A DNA stretch of 49,473 bases from Nemertoderma westbladi. Taxonomy: Eukaryota > Xenacoelomorpha > Nemertodermatida > Nemertodermatidae. The stretch spans positions 1-49,473 of the forward strand of contig JAUCBJ010007733.1 in NCBI GenBank assembly GCA_032718475.1. The letters run 5' to 3'. The notes below the pieces were generated by a model. That model was not told where the DNA came from and searched no databases. It saw only the letters and a program-made list of their open reading frames with translations. A program made the position numbers and the translations under genes. This document shows, one piece after another, positions 22,016-32,262 of the stretch; position 1 is the stretch's first letter; each line of letters opens with the position of its first letter.

Positions 22016-23040
22016 CACCCCCATGCTATCTTCACGGTGAGAAGATAGCATCAACCTCTAAGCGCGCTTCAATTCCGCTGCAAACCCGATCTACTATCGG
22101 GTGTGGGGTGGAGTTATTTTTTATTTTATTTTTCTCAGAGCCGGCTTTCCAGGCCGCTCCCTATGGGTATGATATCGCTACCCTGTCTTGGTGCAACTTC
22201 ATCTATCTTGCACCAAGACATCTGGCGTCCCGTGTCGGGCCAATTGTGGGTTTCTCTCACACAATTTTTGTTTCCCCAACACTCTCTCCACTCTAACTTC
22301 TCCACTCTACCTTACTCTCTACTCTAACACTCTCACTCTCTCCCCACACCTGAATCGCACTTGTCTGCACTCTCTCTCGCATCCTGTCTCCTCTCCAGAC
22401 TTCTCTCATACTCCTGTATTCTCTAAGGCCCTAATCTCTTATACTATCATACTGTGCTATCATACTATCTACCTTATCTAAAGTCTAACTTACTACTTAC
22501 TCTACTAACTCTAACTCTACTGATTCTAACTCTAACTCTATTAGCTTTCTAACTCTCTACTAACTCTCTACTTAACTCTCTACCTCTACTAACTCTAACT
22601 CTACTAACTCCTAACTCTACTGCTACCTCTAACTCTGCTACCACCTCTATCTACGTGGCGCTTGCGGTGCCCACAACCACTCTGCTTACTACCTCCATCT
22701 ATGTGGCGCTTGCGGTGCCCACAACCACTCTACTACTACTTCCAACTCTGCTACTACCTCTATCTACGTGGCGCTTGCGGTGCCCGCAACCCCTCTACTA
22801 CTCGTGGCATGTGAATATACCACACTCCCTTATACCCGCCGACTTCTAACGGTACCTTACTTACTATCTTCTAACTACTACTTACTATCTTCTAACTTTC
22901 TACTTACTATCTAGCTTCTACTAACTATCTGACTGCTAACTTCTTACTATCTTCTAACTACTACTTACTATCTTCTACTAACTTTTCTTACTTAATTATT
23001 TATTATTTTTCTTATTATTTTATTTTAAATAATTATTTTT
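22016..23040 (-). other. 3' untranslated part of the BEL-type element, CT-rich
   Basis: About 1 kb of low-complexity CTAACTCT-type sequence on the plus strand, where pol would be expected in a full element. It includes two hairpins near the LTR: ATGCTATCTTC/GAAGATAGCAT (22022-22050) and CCCGAT/ATCGGG (22085-22101). No coding signal was found. Confidence 0.7.
22649..22800. repeat. Three direct repeats of about 45 bp
   Basis: Units carry CTACGTGGCGCTTGCGGTGC followed by CCACAACC, at about 22649, 22690 and 22757. They lie in the CT-rich 3' part of the BEL-type element. Confidence 0.8.
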
Positions 23041-23231
23041 GTGTGGGAAGGGCGTCTCGCCCTCATTCCCACCCCCTCAGTCCAAAATATTGGATGACTA
23101 AACCTCATCTAAACTTCGAGGGCGATTCTTCCAACAGGCACTCTCCCACTGCTCCCCTTGTAGGTCCTGTAGGATTCGCCACACTCTCCTCGCCAATTCC
23201 AACTCACCAGGAATTGGTTCCCCCTCTCCTG

Positions 23232-23912
23232 TCACCCTAAAAACGGGTCTCTCCGCCGCCTCTTCTTAATTCCCTCGTCTCTTGGCATCAAAATGCCACC
23301 TCCCACCTTGTTGTCTCCCGGCGGCAGAATGAAAAGAAAGTGAAAGAACAGGCCAAACAGAAGGTACAATAGTAATCCTATCCCTTTCCATCCTGTCTTC
23401 TTACTCGAGCTCCCCTTTGTCGGTATGCCTCTCAACCGGCCCGGCGTCTCTTCCGGACACTCCTCTGGACACTCCTCTAGACACTCCTTCCAACACTCCT
23501 CCAGACACTCCTCCGGAGTGTTGTCCTCCGGACATCTCGCCGTCCGCTCCTTCCCATCCCCATACCGATACTTGCTGGGAACCTTGTTCCATCCCATTGC
23601 CTCTAAGTCTTCCGCGTCAAATCCATTCTCCTCCGCCCACTCTCCTACTGTTACTTCCCCGTCTGGCTCGTCTACCATCTCCGGTTTATTATCTTCGTCC
23701 TCTGTGTCTACGGTGCCTGGTAACATGCACCCTGATGTCTCCGTCACTCTGGATGGAATCTTGGTTTTAACTGGGCCGCTAAGCGTCCATCCGAACGGCA
23801 TGAGGATCGCCGTCGGATCCCGCTGTCTGTCTTCGCCGAAGACCATCTGTATTCTCTCGTGGGCCGTCGGGCAGTCCATTCCTACTATAATGGATACCTT
23901 CCTAACGTCCAC
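23232..23912 (-). pseudogene. Protease end fused to Cys/Glu repeats and a membrane segment
   Basis: 226 codons, one frameshift downstream of the Gag-protease frame. Residues 1-47 end the BEL protease (SIIVGMDCPTAHE; ILMPFGWTLSGP). Residues 62-110 are acidic. Residues 127-155 are repeats of CLEE/CPEE, and 177-197 form a strongly hydrophobic segment (GIGLLLYLLFGLFFHFLFIL) that fits one membrane span. A short basic tail ends the frame. In usual BEL elements RT follows the protease; here it is replaced by this tail. Whether the tail is an envelope-like remnant or a new membrane anchor cannot be told from sequence. Confidence 0.65.
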
Positions 23913-23946
23913 CTCTGGTATTGAGAAATCGATACCGTCCAGGAAT

Positions 23947-26571
23947 CTATATTGTTCGACTTCGATGTTGGTTGGTTGGTCGCCTGGCGTTGATATTTAT
24001 CGATTCTATCAAGTGGATGGGGTCGATCGTCGCCCCATAATCGCATCCTGGTGCTATCGCAGCTATCTTGCACCGCCCCGTCCTCATCTCCAGGACCTCA
24101 TCCTTACTTGAGACGGTAGTTACCGCCATCCTATTCGGCCTCGTCTTTAGCCCTATCTCTTCGGCCACCCAATTCTCCACCAGCGTGAAGGCTGCTCCGC
24201 TGTCGACCAGCATTAATGTCGTGACTGATCGACCACCCTCTCCTGATATCTTCTCTGGTACTACCCCAAGTAGTACTTTCCTCTTTCTTCTTACTGCTGT
24301 CATGCTTGTAGCCATGGTTTGGCCTCCAGTCTCACTCTCTCCTATTGCTGTTTCTCTACACTCTCCGGATCTGTGTCCTTCTACCATGCATCGATGACAT
24401 AGTCCGTTTGTGTCTGTGTAGGCTATATGATCTTGTTTGGGCAACGCTTGCCAGTGCTTACAACTCATGGTCTTATGGGTTCCGTCCCGATGTAATTGAC
24501 ATTCGAATCCTGGATTATTGCGTTCCCTGTATAGTCCCTCACGTATCGCGCGTAGGTTTATATCCACCAATTTAGTGTTTTGGTTGTCTGTACTCGGCCT
24601 ACTGGGTATATTGGGATTATGTTTATTTGTGTTGTTATTTTCTTTCTGTCCCTGCCATGGTGTGGCCCTACTCCCAGCTAACTGTGGGCTTGTAGCCCCC
24701 TGTGTGGCCGCGTGTGGTAGCGACTGTCTTACTCTCGGGAATGGATCTGCAGGATTGTGTTCGGGTTTAGGCCTGTTGTATTCGGTCTTTGGCGCCTTCC
24801 CCAAACTATCCTCACTATAGACTGGGTCTGTAATCAACTCGGCTTCGTTGTTGAGGAAGTTTGACATTTCCTCTAGCCCTGGCTCCGCACCTATCTTCTC
24901 CCGAGTGGAGAAGGCGATCTTCCTCCACTTGCTCCGCAGGCAGATCGGCAGTGCCTGCGCTATCGTGGTGATGTTATTAGATGCATTGAGTTCGTTTGGC
25001 GTGTCTAGCGTCTTCAGTATGATTAACGCCTTCTCGACTTTGTTCGCAAAAGTCTTTATGCTAACGGGGTTATCCTGTAGGCCACCCGATGTTATACCCC
25101 TCAGGGTTTGCCGGATGATCTTGGCTGGGTGCCCGTACTCCCTGTCTAGCGCCCGCCATGCTGTCGTGAAGCCGCCCTCGATGCCCTGGTACTGCCTCAC
25201 GATGTCGTATGCTGGGCCTCCTGTATACACTTGTAGATATTTTAGGCACTCCGCCTGCGTCAAGTTCTTACTTAATATCTCGTTGCTGTACATGCGCCGA
25301 AATTGCAGGAATTCTTCCGGCCTACTTCCCTCGAATTTAAATGGCTCGTCTGGTGGTAACTCGATCCTGGTCTTTAGTGCATCGATTAGCGTCGCCATTC
25401 CCATTGCCTGTGCTTCCAATGGGTTCGAGGGATGTTGTACAGATTCTCCTGTTGGTTGTGGTCCGCCCGTCCTGTCTGTTGACCTAACTTGTGTCGGATA
25501 TATCATTGGGGGTAACGGCCCCCTCCATATTTCCGTGTCACACGACCTGTTCTCGTCCAGGGGGTTCGATGTTCTCATTGATGTTCGAGTATATTGTTGA
25601 TATTGTAATGGGGGAATGTCACATGTCACCCTGCCCCCCCCCCCCCCCCCCACCGGTATTATATTTGGTACTGGGGTTGATGTTAATATATTGGGGCCCA
25701 TACACCTATCTGCAATAACTCTCCCCTCCCCTGGATATATGTTATGTCCCTGGATATTATAGTCATGCTGCTGTGCTGGTACCGATATAGGCCTATCCAC
25801 TTCTTGCCTACCTACTGGCATGTACTCCGCGACTTCCGGATCTAATCCCGTCGTTCGCGCTATCCTATCGCCTACACTATCTCTCCCAGCATGGCCTATA
25901 ATAGTATGTTCAGTAAGGCCTACAGTATGTCCTGCAGTCTGCATGTGCCCTTCCGAACCGAAGTTTATTCTTCTTGAATCTCGAATCTCCCCGCGACTAC
26001 CGTACTCTCGATCGGCAGCTATATCCCGTCGGGAAGTTTCTCTTCGATCCCCTCTCCTGTTCTCGTCTTCGTATCGGTACATCCTGTACCCCTCTCCTGG
26101 CGTGTGGTGCGTTTCTCCGGGGCGACGGCAATCTCCCGAAGTTCGACCCCACTGACTCCCTAACTCCATCTCTACTACCGACGGCTCGCTATCCGTCCTT
26201 GCTCTCCGGTTGCTCCCAGCAACGATTCTTCTATTATTATCTTCACTTCTTCTCTCTTCGACCTCCCAGTTAAACTCTACTACTCTTCTTCTCTCTTCGA
26301 CCTCTCGGTTAAACTCTACTAATCTTCCTCTCTCCTCCGACTGACATTTTCTCGCTCGCCCACTCTCGGCGCTAACATCTGACTCTACTCTGTCCGGCTG
26401 GACCCTCCTGGGGATACTCGCCATCCCCCTACTATTCTCCGCCATCGGGTGCCGTGGTTCACCTAACTTGCCCCGCGCATTATCTGTCGACGCCTGTGGG
26501 ACATTCTCTACCCCCCCCCCCCCTCTCTCGCCACTAATCTTCCGTGGTGGGGCGCCTGTAGCCCCCCCCAC
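23947..26571 (-). pseudogene. gag: Gag-protease of the BEL-type element
   Basis: 874 open codons. Residues about 1-380 are Arg/Glu-rich and disordered-looking, with Gly tracts encoded by poly-C. About 390-600 are the Gag core (DUF1759 type: ALKTRIELPPDEPFKF, PEEFLQFRRMYSNEI). About 700-735 hold Cys/His residues (CKHW, CHRCMVEGHRSGEC). The protease active site LVDSGAAFTLV is at 787-797 with an intact DSG. The frame is lost about 12 codons before the downstream ORF. The first Met is probably internal: an ATG at 28740 in the same frame, 53 bases inside the 5' LTR, is the better start. Gag makes the particle; the protease cuts it. Confidence 0.88.
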
Positions 26572-26742
26572 CCGCTACTTCTAACTTCACTATCTCTTAC
26601 TTCACTTCTATGCCCCCCTTGTGGGGCATTCTCTGCCCCCCCCCCCCCTCTCTCGCCACTAATCTTCCGTGGTGGGGCGCCCATAGCCCCCCCCCCCCCC
26701 ACTCGCCACTTCTAACTTCACTACCTCTTACTTCGCTTCTAC
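26490..26742 (-). repeat. Tandem duplication of about 125 bp with poly-C tracts in gag
   Basis: Two copies of a block containing CTAATCTTCCGTGGTGGGGC, each flanked by two long C runs, start near 26490 and 26616. A related set of about 65-bp repeats (CACCCCCGCTACTCCCTGC) runs from about 26780 to 26950. C-run length differences change the Gag frame between copies. Confidence 0.8.
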
Positions 26743-26989
26743 GCCCCTCTCTAGTCGATGCACTGTCTCTACTGCAGCTGGGTCTACTCACCCCCGCCTC
26801 TCCCTGTGCAACTGCGTGGCCTGGCAGGCTCCCGTCTGGTTGACTCACCCCCGCTACTCCCTGCCTACAAACTACGTGGCCTACCAGGCCCCCATCGGGG
26901 TCTCTCACCCCCGCTACTCCCTGCGCACTAACTGCGTTGCCTTGCAGGCTCTCGTTGGCCGGACTACCTGTGTCTACATTAGTATTAAT

Positions 26990-27330
26990 AGCGCCGTTTC
27001 AATATTATTGTTTAAGTTATTTAAATTAGAATTATTATTATTTTCTAAATTTAAATTATTATTCGAATTATTTTCTATATTTGAATTTAAATTATTATTC
27101 GAATTATTTTCTATATTTGAATTTAAATTATTATTTAGATTATTTTGAATATTTGAATTAGAATTATTCGGATTATTTAAATTAGTATTATTATTTGAAT
27201 TATTTGTATTTAAATTTAAATTACTACTACTAGGTAAAATATATCCTGCAATAAAAGTTTGATTAGGGTTATCTACTATGGTACTATTAATATTAATATC
27301 TTCTAACGTATTATTATTACCCCCCCCCCC
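26990..27330 (-). pseudogene. gag: Asn-rich tract of Gag
   Basis: AT-rich DNA whose minus strand reads mostly Asn with Ser, Leu and Ile. It contains tandem repeats of AATTTAAATTATTATTCGAA around 27040-27130 and ends at a C tract (27320-27336). The counterpart is at 11500-11760. It would give an unstructured low-complexity segment between the coiled coil and the Arg/Glu region of Gag. Confidence 0.65.
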
Positions 27331-27461
27331 CCCCCACCCGCACGGCTACACCACTTCTGGCTCCTCGTAAACACTACCCGAGCCAGCCTCAATCTCTGAT
27401 AGTCCCAACTGCGCCAGTTCTAGTCGGCGCTTCTGCTTGGCCTGATACTGCATAAGCCCCC

Positions 27462-27980
27462 TTAGCCGGGCATGCATATCATCCCGCATACGCTTTCGGC
27501 CAACTCTGCCTCCCTTGCAATCCTCTCAAGCCGCCTCGCGGCCGTGTGGCCTCGCTCCGCCTCACGCTCTTTACGCTCACTCGCCTCTCTCACCTCTCGC
27601 TCTCTACGCTCGTTCTCTATTTCCTCTGCCCTCGCTGCCTCTCTCACTTCTCGCTCTTTACACTCATTCTCTATCCTCGTCTCCCGCTCTTTACGCTCAT
27701 TATCTGCTCTCGTTTCTCACTCTTTATGCTCATTCTCTGTTCTCGTGTCTCGCACTTTACACTCATTCTCTATTTCTGCCTCCCGTTCCTCGCATTCCTC
27801 TGCCTCTCTCGCCACTCTCTCGGCCCTCTCTCTACATTCCCTGGCTAGCTCTCTCTCTCTTTCTAACAATGCGGCTCCCTCGCTCAATTGTCTCTCTAGT
27901 TCTTTCTGATCTAGCGCCGCAATGCTCAGCTAACATGCCAGATCTATCTCTAACACCCTTCTTTCTTTCGCCGAGGATGT
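27462..27980 (-). pseudogene. gag: Gag coiled-coil region
   Basis: Charged repeats (EREVREASERKEREAERGH, EAELAES) coded by a tandem array of TCTCGCTCTTTACGCTCA-type units on the plus strand. It is likely a coiled coil for Gag assembly. The frame differs from both the upstream and downstream Gag pieces. Confidence 0.65.
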
Positions 27981-28026
27981 AGCGGACTTATCGGTCACGA
28001 CGGACTCCCGTCGCCTCTCTGTCCTG

Positions 28027-28740
28027 CTAACTTTCCCCCGCTCTCCGGGGTTTTTGTTGACCGACGAGACCGGGGTTAACCTCGGATTCGCCCTCCTGCG
28101 GTCCCCTCCAACCCACTAACTTAATTCCCCGGGCATCGACTAAGTATGGCCCTATGTACACTACACCAGGCTCCATACCCCTACATTCCCACAGTTCGAA
28201 CAGTTCGGTGGCGACCCCTCTCGCTCTCTCATTGGCTAGTTCTCCCTGCCCAAAGTGCACTAGATAATCAAAATGTTTATTCGACTCACCTAGCCGCTTC
28301 TCTAACTTCACCTGGTCCATCTTCGCCCCTTCTTTGGCTTCCCTCAGCTGTTTTCTGGTTGCGTTGTAGGCTCGTCGGAGCCGATCGCTGACTCTGACGT
28401 CCTCGTCGCCAACATCCCCTCTTTCTCTCCGTGTTTGGCGTCGTACCGGCAGCCCCACCGTCGCCGTTCCGGTGGGCCGTCCGTCGCCTTCGGCCTGTGG
28501 CCGGCCGGCGACATCGGTACGTCGTCCGCCATCGTGCGTCGACTCGTCCCTCCCTTCTCTCGACTCGCTCGTCCCTCATTGTAGACGGCCCCCCTCCGCT
28601 TGGATTGCCGGATCATCTGTAGTCGACAGATCCAGCGTCGTGGGTCGATACCGTCGCGCCGCAGCCTCGCGGATCGTTAGGTTGTCGTCCGGGGTCCGCA
28701 GCGGTGTCGTCTCTCCCTCTAGATCTTGGGCTTCGCTCAT
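28027..28740 (-). pseudogene. gag: Gag N-terminus with one in-frame stop
   Basis: An ATG at 28738-28740 opens MSEAQDLEGETTPLRTPDDN. The same frame continues to 28027, broken by one TGA near 28567-28569. Downstream parts include SDRLRRAYNATRKQLREAKE (helical) and GVVYIGPYLVDARGIKLVGW. The start was chosen because it lies 53 bases inside the 5' LTR and its frame matches the long Gag ORF at 23947-26571. There is a second frame break between 28027 and 26571. Confidence 0.7.
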
Positions 28741-28792
28741 CCTTTAACTTTCTTCTTATCTTTAACACTAGGCCAGCAGGTGACTTTAAGAC

Positions 28793-29396
28793 TGTGACGG
28801 GATCAGGGGATCCCGACCAGTCGGGTTTATGTACGCATCAGCCGCACCGTATGATGGAAAAGATGAAAGTTTGTTGTTCCAATGTTGTTAATAAACTCGG
28901 TAATATATATGGTTATAGTATACAACGATAGCAGATAGCACAGTTGACATTGACCGGTAATATGGTATATGGTTGGTGACGGCGGTGACGGTCTTAAAGT
29001 GTCACCGTTCTGCCCTAAGTGACTGAGCAAACTACTGAGTAAACTGAATGTTATGGGCACTGACCGGTAATATATATCTAATCACCCTACATTACCTTGG
29101 CCCTATTACTCAGCGGATGCCTTTCCTGTCCCCCCATTGGTTGGTAACCTACTTCTCGCCTTCACCTCTGTGGGAGTGCCCCCCCCCCCCCCCCCCCCCC
29201 GCTGCTGTTACTCTCTCTCCTTGAGGTAGCTTGACCTCTAACTTCTATTGTGTGGCTCTTTGGGGCTGTGTATTGTGCCCGTTATTGGGGGTGATACGAG
29301 GTTGATTGGTAATCAACCTCGTACTTCCCAATATTGCTTAAAGGCGCCCTTTCCAACTTTATGGGGGTTGGTGAGGCAGAATTGAATCCGCTCACA
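28793..29396 (-). repeat. 5' LTR of the BEL-type element
   Basis: 604 bp, TGTGAC...TCACA, partner of 21423-22015. The C tract at about 29178-29200 is much longer than in the other LTR. No sequence directly inside the LTR starts with the TGG expected of a usual tRNA primer site; the first TGG on the minus strand is offset by about 17 bases. Confidence 0.95.
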
Positions 29397-29401
29397 GTTT
29401 C

Positions 29402-29475
29402 ACCAACTGCTATAGTTGTGTTTCGGCAACTCATAGTTGCATTTCGGCGAACTGAAGTCGCGTTTCGGCAACTAG
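29402..29475. repeat. TTTCGGCAACT repeats, right part
   Basis: Continuation of the array at 21350-21422 after the LTR element: GTTTCGGCAACTCATAGTTG and two related units. Confidence 0.8.
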
Positions 29476-29591
29476 GTCACAAACCCTTGTATGTAATGTA
29501 ACTTGTAAAATCTACCTAAAGGGAACAACTTTACCAACTGTTAGGTGAATCAGTCTCGGACGCGTTGTTACAACCCGAAGAGGAAGAATAA

Positions 29592-30098
29592 CTATATTGT
29601 CTGGATGGGAAGTTAGAAGCGCTTACTGACTTTCTCCGTAGTTGCGGCGTACCGATCGACGAACCAGAGTTCGTACCGGGAGAAACGGCAGGAGTTATTG
29701 CTACGGAAGGCTCGCGAGCCTACCAAAATCCTCATATGGTTAGATCGTTTGTCAGCAACCAACTGTGCGCTCTCAACCCTTTAGTGATGTCGAAAGAGGG
29801 ATACGTATCCGCGATGCCTCAATACGACGAGTTGTTGGAGGTTCTTCACATATTGCCTCTAGATAGCGGATTTAAAGTCGTGAGGGATTATTTTCTCCAG
29901 ATACACCCGGATAATAAGAACACCTGGAACTTCCAAACCGTGGTGAATCGCATTACCGCTGGAGAGTTCGACAAATTACGAGTCGAACAACGCAACCAAG
30001 GAGCATGGCATACTATCGCTTGGGCTTATCGAAGTGCGTTTTATAACAAGCGAATGACGTCCGGTATACTCGACGCTGAGGCAAGAAACCAAGTTTAA
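29592..30098 (+). CDS. Unrecognised ORF in the 10.7-kb insertion
   Basis: 169 open codons from a stop at 29589-29591; the first Met is at 29736. The sequence is complex and protein-like (LDGKLEALTDFLRSCGVPID, FNRI-type helices; LHILPLDSGFKVVRDYFLQI; AWHTIAWAYRSAFYNKR). Upstream of the stop the same frame gives ESVSDALLQPEEEE, so the protein may once have been longer. No family recognised; Gag-like, transposon-accessory and host-derived origins are all possible. It lies between the LTR element and the right end of the insertion. Confidence 0.4.
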   Translation, partial: LYCLDGKLEALTDFLRSCGVPIDEPEFVPGETAGVIATEGSRAYQNPHMVRSFVSNQLCALNPLVMSKEGYVSAMPQYDELLEVLHILPLDSGFKVVRDYFLQIHPDNKNTWNFQTVVNRITAGEFDKLRVEQRNQGAWHTIAWAYRSAFYNKRMTSGILDAEARNQV

Positions 30099-30108
30099 AG
30101 CGACTCCG

Positions 30109-30474
30109 TTGTCGGATTCGATGCACCATCCTCGAGAGGACGCCCAACACAGTATACTTCGATCCCAGAAGGTGGGACAAGACGTGAAGCGGATAATTAA
30201 TGTGGCGGAGAGGACAACACCCGAATCACAGATCCGGATTACCCGAGATACCGTTGCCCTTCCTAGAGAACCGCGAGGAGGGACAGGATATCCTTTGCCC
30301 GAACCCATGAGGGTTCAGACGACGTCTGAGAGTGAGGTGTCGGCGGATAGTTCGATTCCGCTCCCCGAACTTCCTCAGAGCGTTATAGAAACTCCATGTG
30401 AACCGATTAGACGAATGGACATCTGTGTTATATTATTTGAGATATTATGTTTCGTCTTATTTGAGTTGGTTTAA
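30109..30474 (+). CDS. Unrecognised ORF with hydrophobic C-terminus
   Basis: 121 codons in another frame, 10 bases after the previous ORF. Proline- and charge-rich middle part (LPREPRGGTGYPLPEP), then a hydrophobic end (ICVILFEILCFVLFELV) that could be a membrane segment. It may be the frameshifted continuation of the ORF at 29592-30098. No domain recognised. Confidence 0.3.
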   Translation: MSDSMHHPREDAQHSILRSQKVGQDVKRIINVAERTTPESQIRITRDTVALPREPRGGTGYPLPEPMRVQTTSESEVSADSSIPLPELPQSVIETPCEPIRRMDICVILFEILCFVLFELV

Positions 30475-30479
30475 TTTGG

Positions 30480-31884
30480 TGAATTTATTATGTAATTAAA
30501 TGATTATTATGTACATTCTAAGAATATTTGCCTTGATTGTTTATATTATGTGATGTATGATTATGTGATATTATGTGTTGTATTTTATGCACCAAGATTT
30601 GATATTAATTAGATAGTAAAGTTTGTATTTTGTCATATGTATGTAATGAAAGTTTTATATTTACGTATTATTTAGCAATATTTTGATATGCAATACGTTA
30701 TGCAGTAATATTTTATATTTTTTGTCACTATACAGTAGTAGTTATGTTCGTTTTTGAATTGATTAGTATTATTTTCGATTGGTGAATACAGTCCTGTTTT
30801 TACTGTTTTCATGGAGCGGTGTGAAATTATTTCATTTAGATAGCTATTTGTACATTTAATTTGTTTTAAGTAAAAAATTTAAAAATTTCGATATATTTGC
30901 CTTGCTTCTCCGATTTATTTAAAAAACTGTATATTTGCAATATCTAACATATTTTGACATACTTACATCGACTGGTCCAATAGCTCAGTAGGTTAGTCCG
31001 TAATATAAAAATTAAATTAATAAACTTAAAATGTTAGAATATTGGAATAAAACATTTGAATTTGGGCGGTGCGGTCTGTATCGATTTACGTTTAAACTGT
31101 AGCTGTGTGTTAAACTTATATAGTATCGTATCTGCAGCATGCTTCCATAATATATAAAATAACTGAATTTCATCACCATTTTGGTGTAATTTTGTTGTGC
31201 TTAGGTTAGGAGGTAAAGGTCTTTTTTTCTGTTCAATTAATGTGGTTCTGAGCTTGGCTGGCTGCTACATATAAGAGTATGTATGCCAAGGTGCTTGCTA
31301 CCAATGTAGTGCTGAAGACACGGTGAACTTCAAAGAATTCCCTCCCGTAGCTACGTAGCTACTGTAGTAGTTCACAAAGATAATTGGTTTAGCTGCATAG
31401 ACCCGACCCACCTAATATACCAGCAATATACTTTACAAATAGCACCATGGTTGATGCTTTACCGTAACATATAGGTTGGTAGTGGTCTTTCAGTTCAGTT
31501 CAGGTAAAGCAAGGCCATGCATACTGTTCCTACTGTTCCTACAATGTATAGCCAGCCCATAACTCCATACTGCTGATCTACAGTATAATGCCAAGGTGAT
31601 TCGACTGATTCCCCTTCCCGCCTACATGGAGCGCGCCCTTGGGAAGGTTTACAGCGACTTCTTTATCTAGGGAAGATGGTATGGAGATAGAAGGTGTGAA
31701 TGTAGATTCCGTTTGGGGTTAGCGAGTGATGACGGCCTTTGTATGTTTTATCGTACTATCGTAAATAAAAAAAATAAAAAATGTATTTTTATACATTTTT
31801 TTTAAATTTTACTCTTTTTATTTTCACTCTCAAAAAAAATCTATGGTGCGCGGCGCCACGCGCCCCTATTGTGGATCCGCGCCT
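30480..31884. other. AT-rich right arm of the 10.7-kb insertion
   Basis: Noncoding-looking. The last 45 bases (GCGCGGCGCCACGCGCCCC, then GGATCCGCGCCT) are GC-rich and resemble hAT-type termini. A tRNA-A-box-like word TAGCTCAGTAGG lies near 30980 with no B box after it. Confidence 0.5.
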
Positions 31885-32094
31885 GTTTGCTTGGTACTCG
31901 TACGAACCGGTACTATAGCGGTACCGAAAACGAAAATTGTCTTGCCAATACAGAACATTGATTCATAGCCAAGCCCTCATTGGTCTACGCAACCAGCAAC
32001 CAATTAGCACGTACGGTATCGGATAATAAATTACTTTTGGGACGTAAATTGTGTGAAATTATCGGATAGTATTAATTAACCCCGATCAGACGAT
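31885..32094. repeat. Segmental duplication unit C, left piece
   Basis: Matches 49240-49452 at the end of the window, starting GTTTGCTTGGTAC. It continues after the Gypsy element at 38942. It contains an imperfect copy of the palindrome at 49249-49268. Confidence 0.95.
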
Positions 32095-32245
32095 TGTTAG
32101 GATCTACTATTAACAGGTAAAGCCATGCTACACAGAATATAGGCCATGCCAGTTTATGTAGGCCTGTTACCGTATACTAAGCGTGTTGGAAGTAACTCAT
32201 AACTGATTAGTTTTACATTGCTACATCGGACAGGGATATCCAACA
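32095..32245 (+). repeat. 5' LTR of the Gypsy element
   Basis: 151 bp, TG...CA, with no difference by eye from the 3' LTR. It is short for a Gypsy LTR. Confidence 0.97.
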
Positions 32246-32246
32246 A

Positions 32247-32262
32247 TTGGCGCTGCGATGGA
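32247..32262 (+). promoter_or_regulatory. Primer binding site of the Gypsy element
   Basis: TTGGCGCTGCGATGGA starts one base after the 5' LTR; TGGCGC-type sites are usual for tRNA primers of Gypsy elements. The tRNA is not identified. Confidence 0.7.

Larger units (their letters stand above)
21423..29396 (-). mobile_element. Complete BEL-type LTR element without pol
   Basis: Two LTRs (21423-22015 and 28793-29396) in direct orientation, each starting TGTGAC and ending TCACA, flanked by the 5-bp duplication GTTTC (21418-21422 and 29397-29401). The internal 6.8 kb, read on the minus strand, holds Gag with a BEL-type core, a zinc-knuckle region and an aspartic protease, then an acidic tail with Cys/Glu repeats and a hydrophobic segment. 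No reverse transcriptase, RNase H or integrase could be found between 23232 and the 3' LTR. Frameshifts interrupt Gag. It must have depended on enzymes from another element when it moved. Confidence 0.92.
21148..31884. mobile_element. 10.7-kb compound insertion with 8-bp target duplication
   Basis: GTTTGCTT stands at 21140-21147 and again at 31885-31892. Unit B has a single GTTTGCTT at 49240-49247 with both flanks directly joined, which gives the empty site. Within the insertion, 21423-29396 is a separate LTR element, leaving about 2.75 kb of original inserted DNA. The right end (reverse complement AGGCGCGGATCCACAATAGG) resembles termini of hAT-type DNA transposons, which make 8-bp duplications, but the left end (ACTCCGTCGG) does not form a terminal inverted repeat with it. 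The class is therefore uncertain. Confidence 0.75.

Noticed and set aside
23417-24111. Plus-strand ORFs rich in Pro/Ser opposite the BEL protease
   Set aside because: They are antisense shadows of the minus-strand Gag-protease frame and of its Cys/Glu repeats.
30970-31000. tRNA gene or tRNA-derived SINE (GGTCCAATAGCTCAGTAGG)
   Set aside because: An A-box-like word is present, but no B box, acceptor pairing or cloverleaf follows within 80 bases.
21148-31884. Firm assignment of the 10.7-kb insertion to the hAT superfamily
   Set aside because: Only the 8-bp duplication and the right terminus fit; the left end has no matching inverted repeat and no transposase was recognised.
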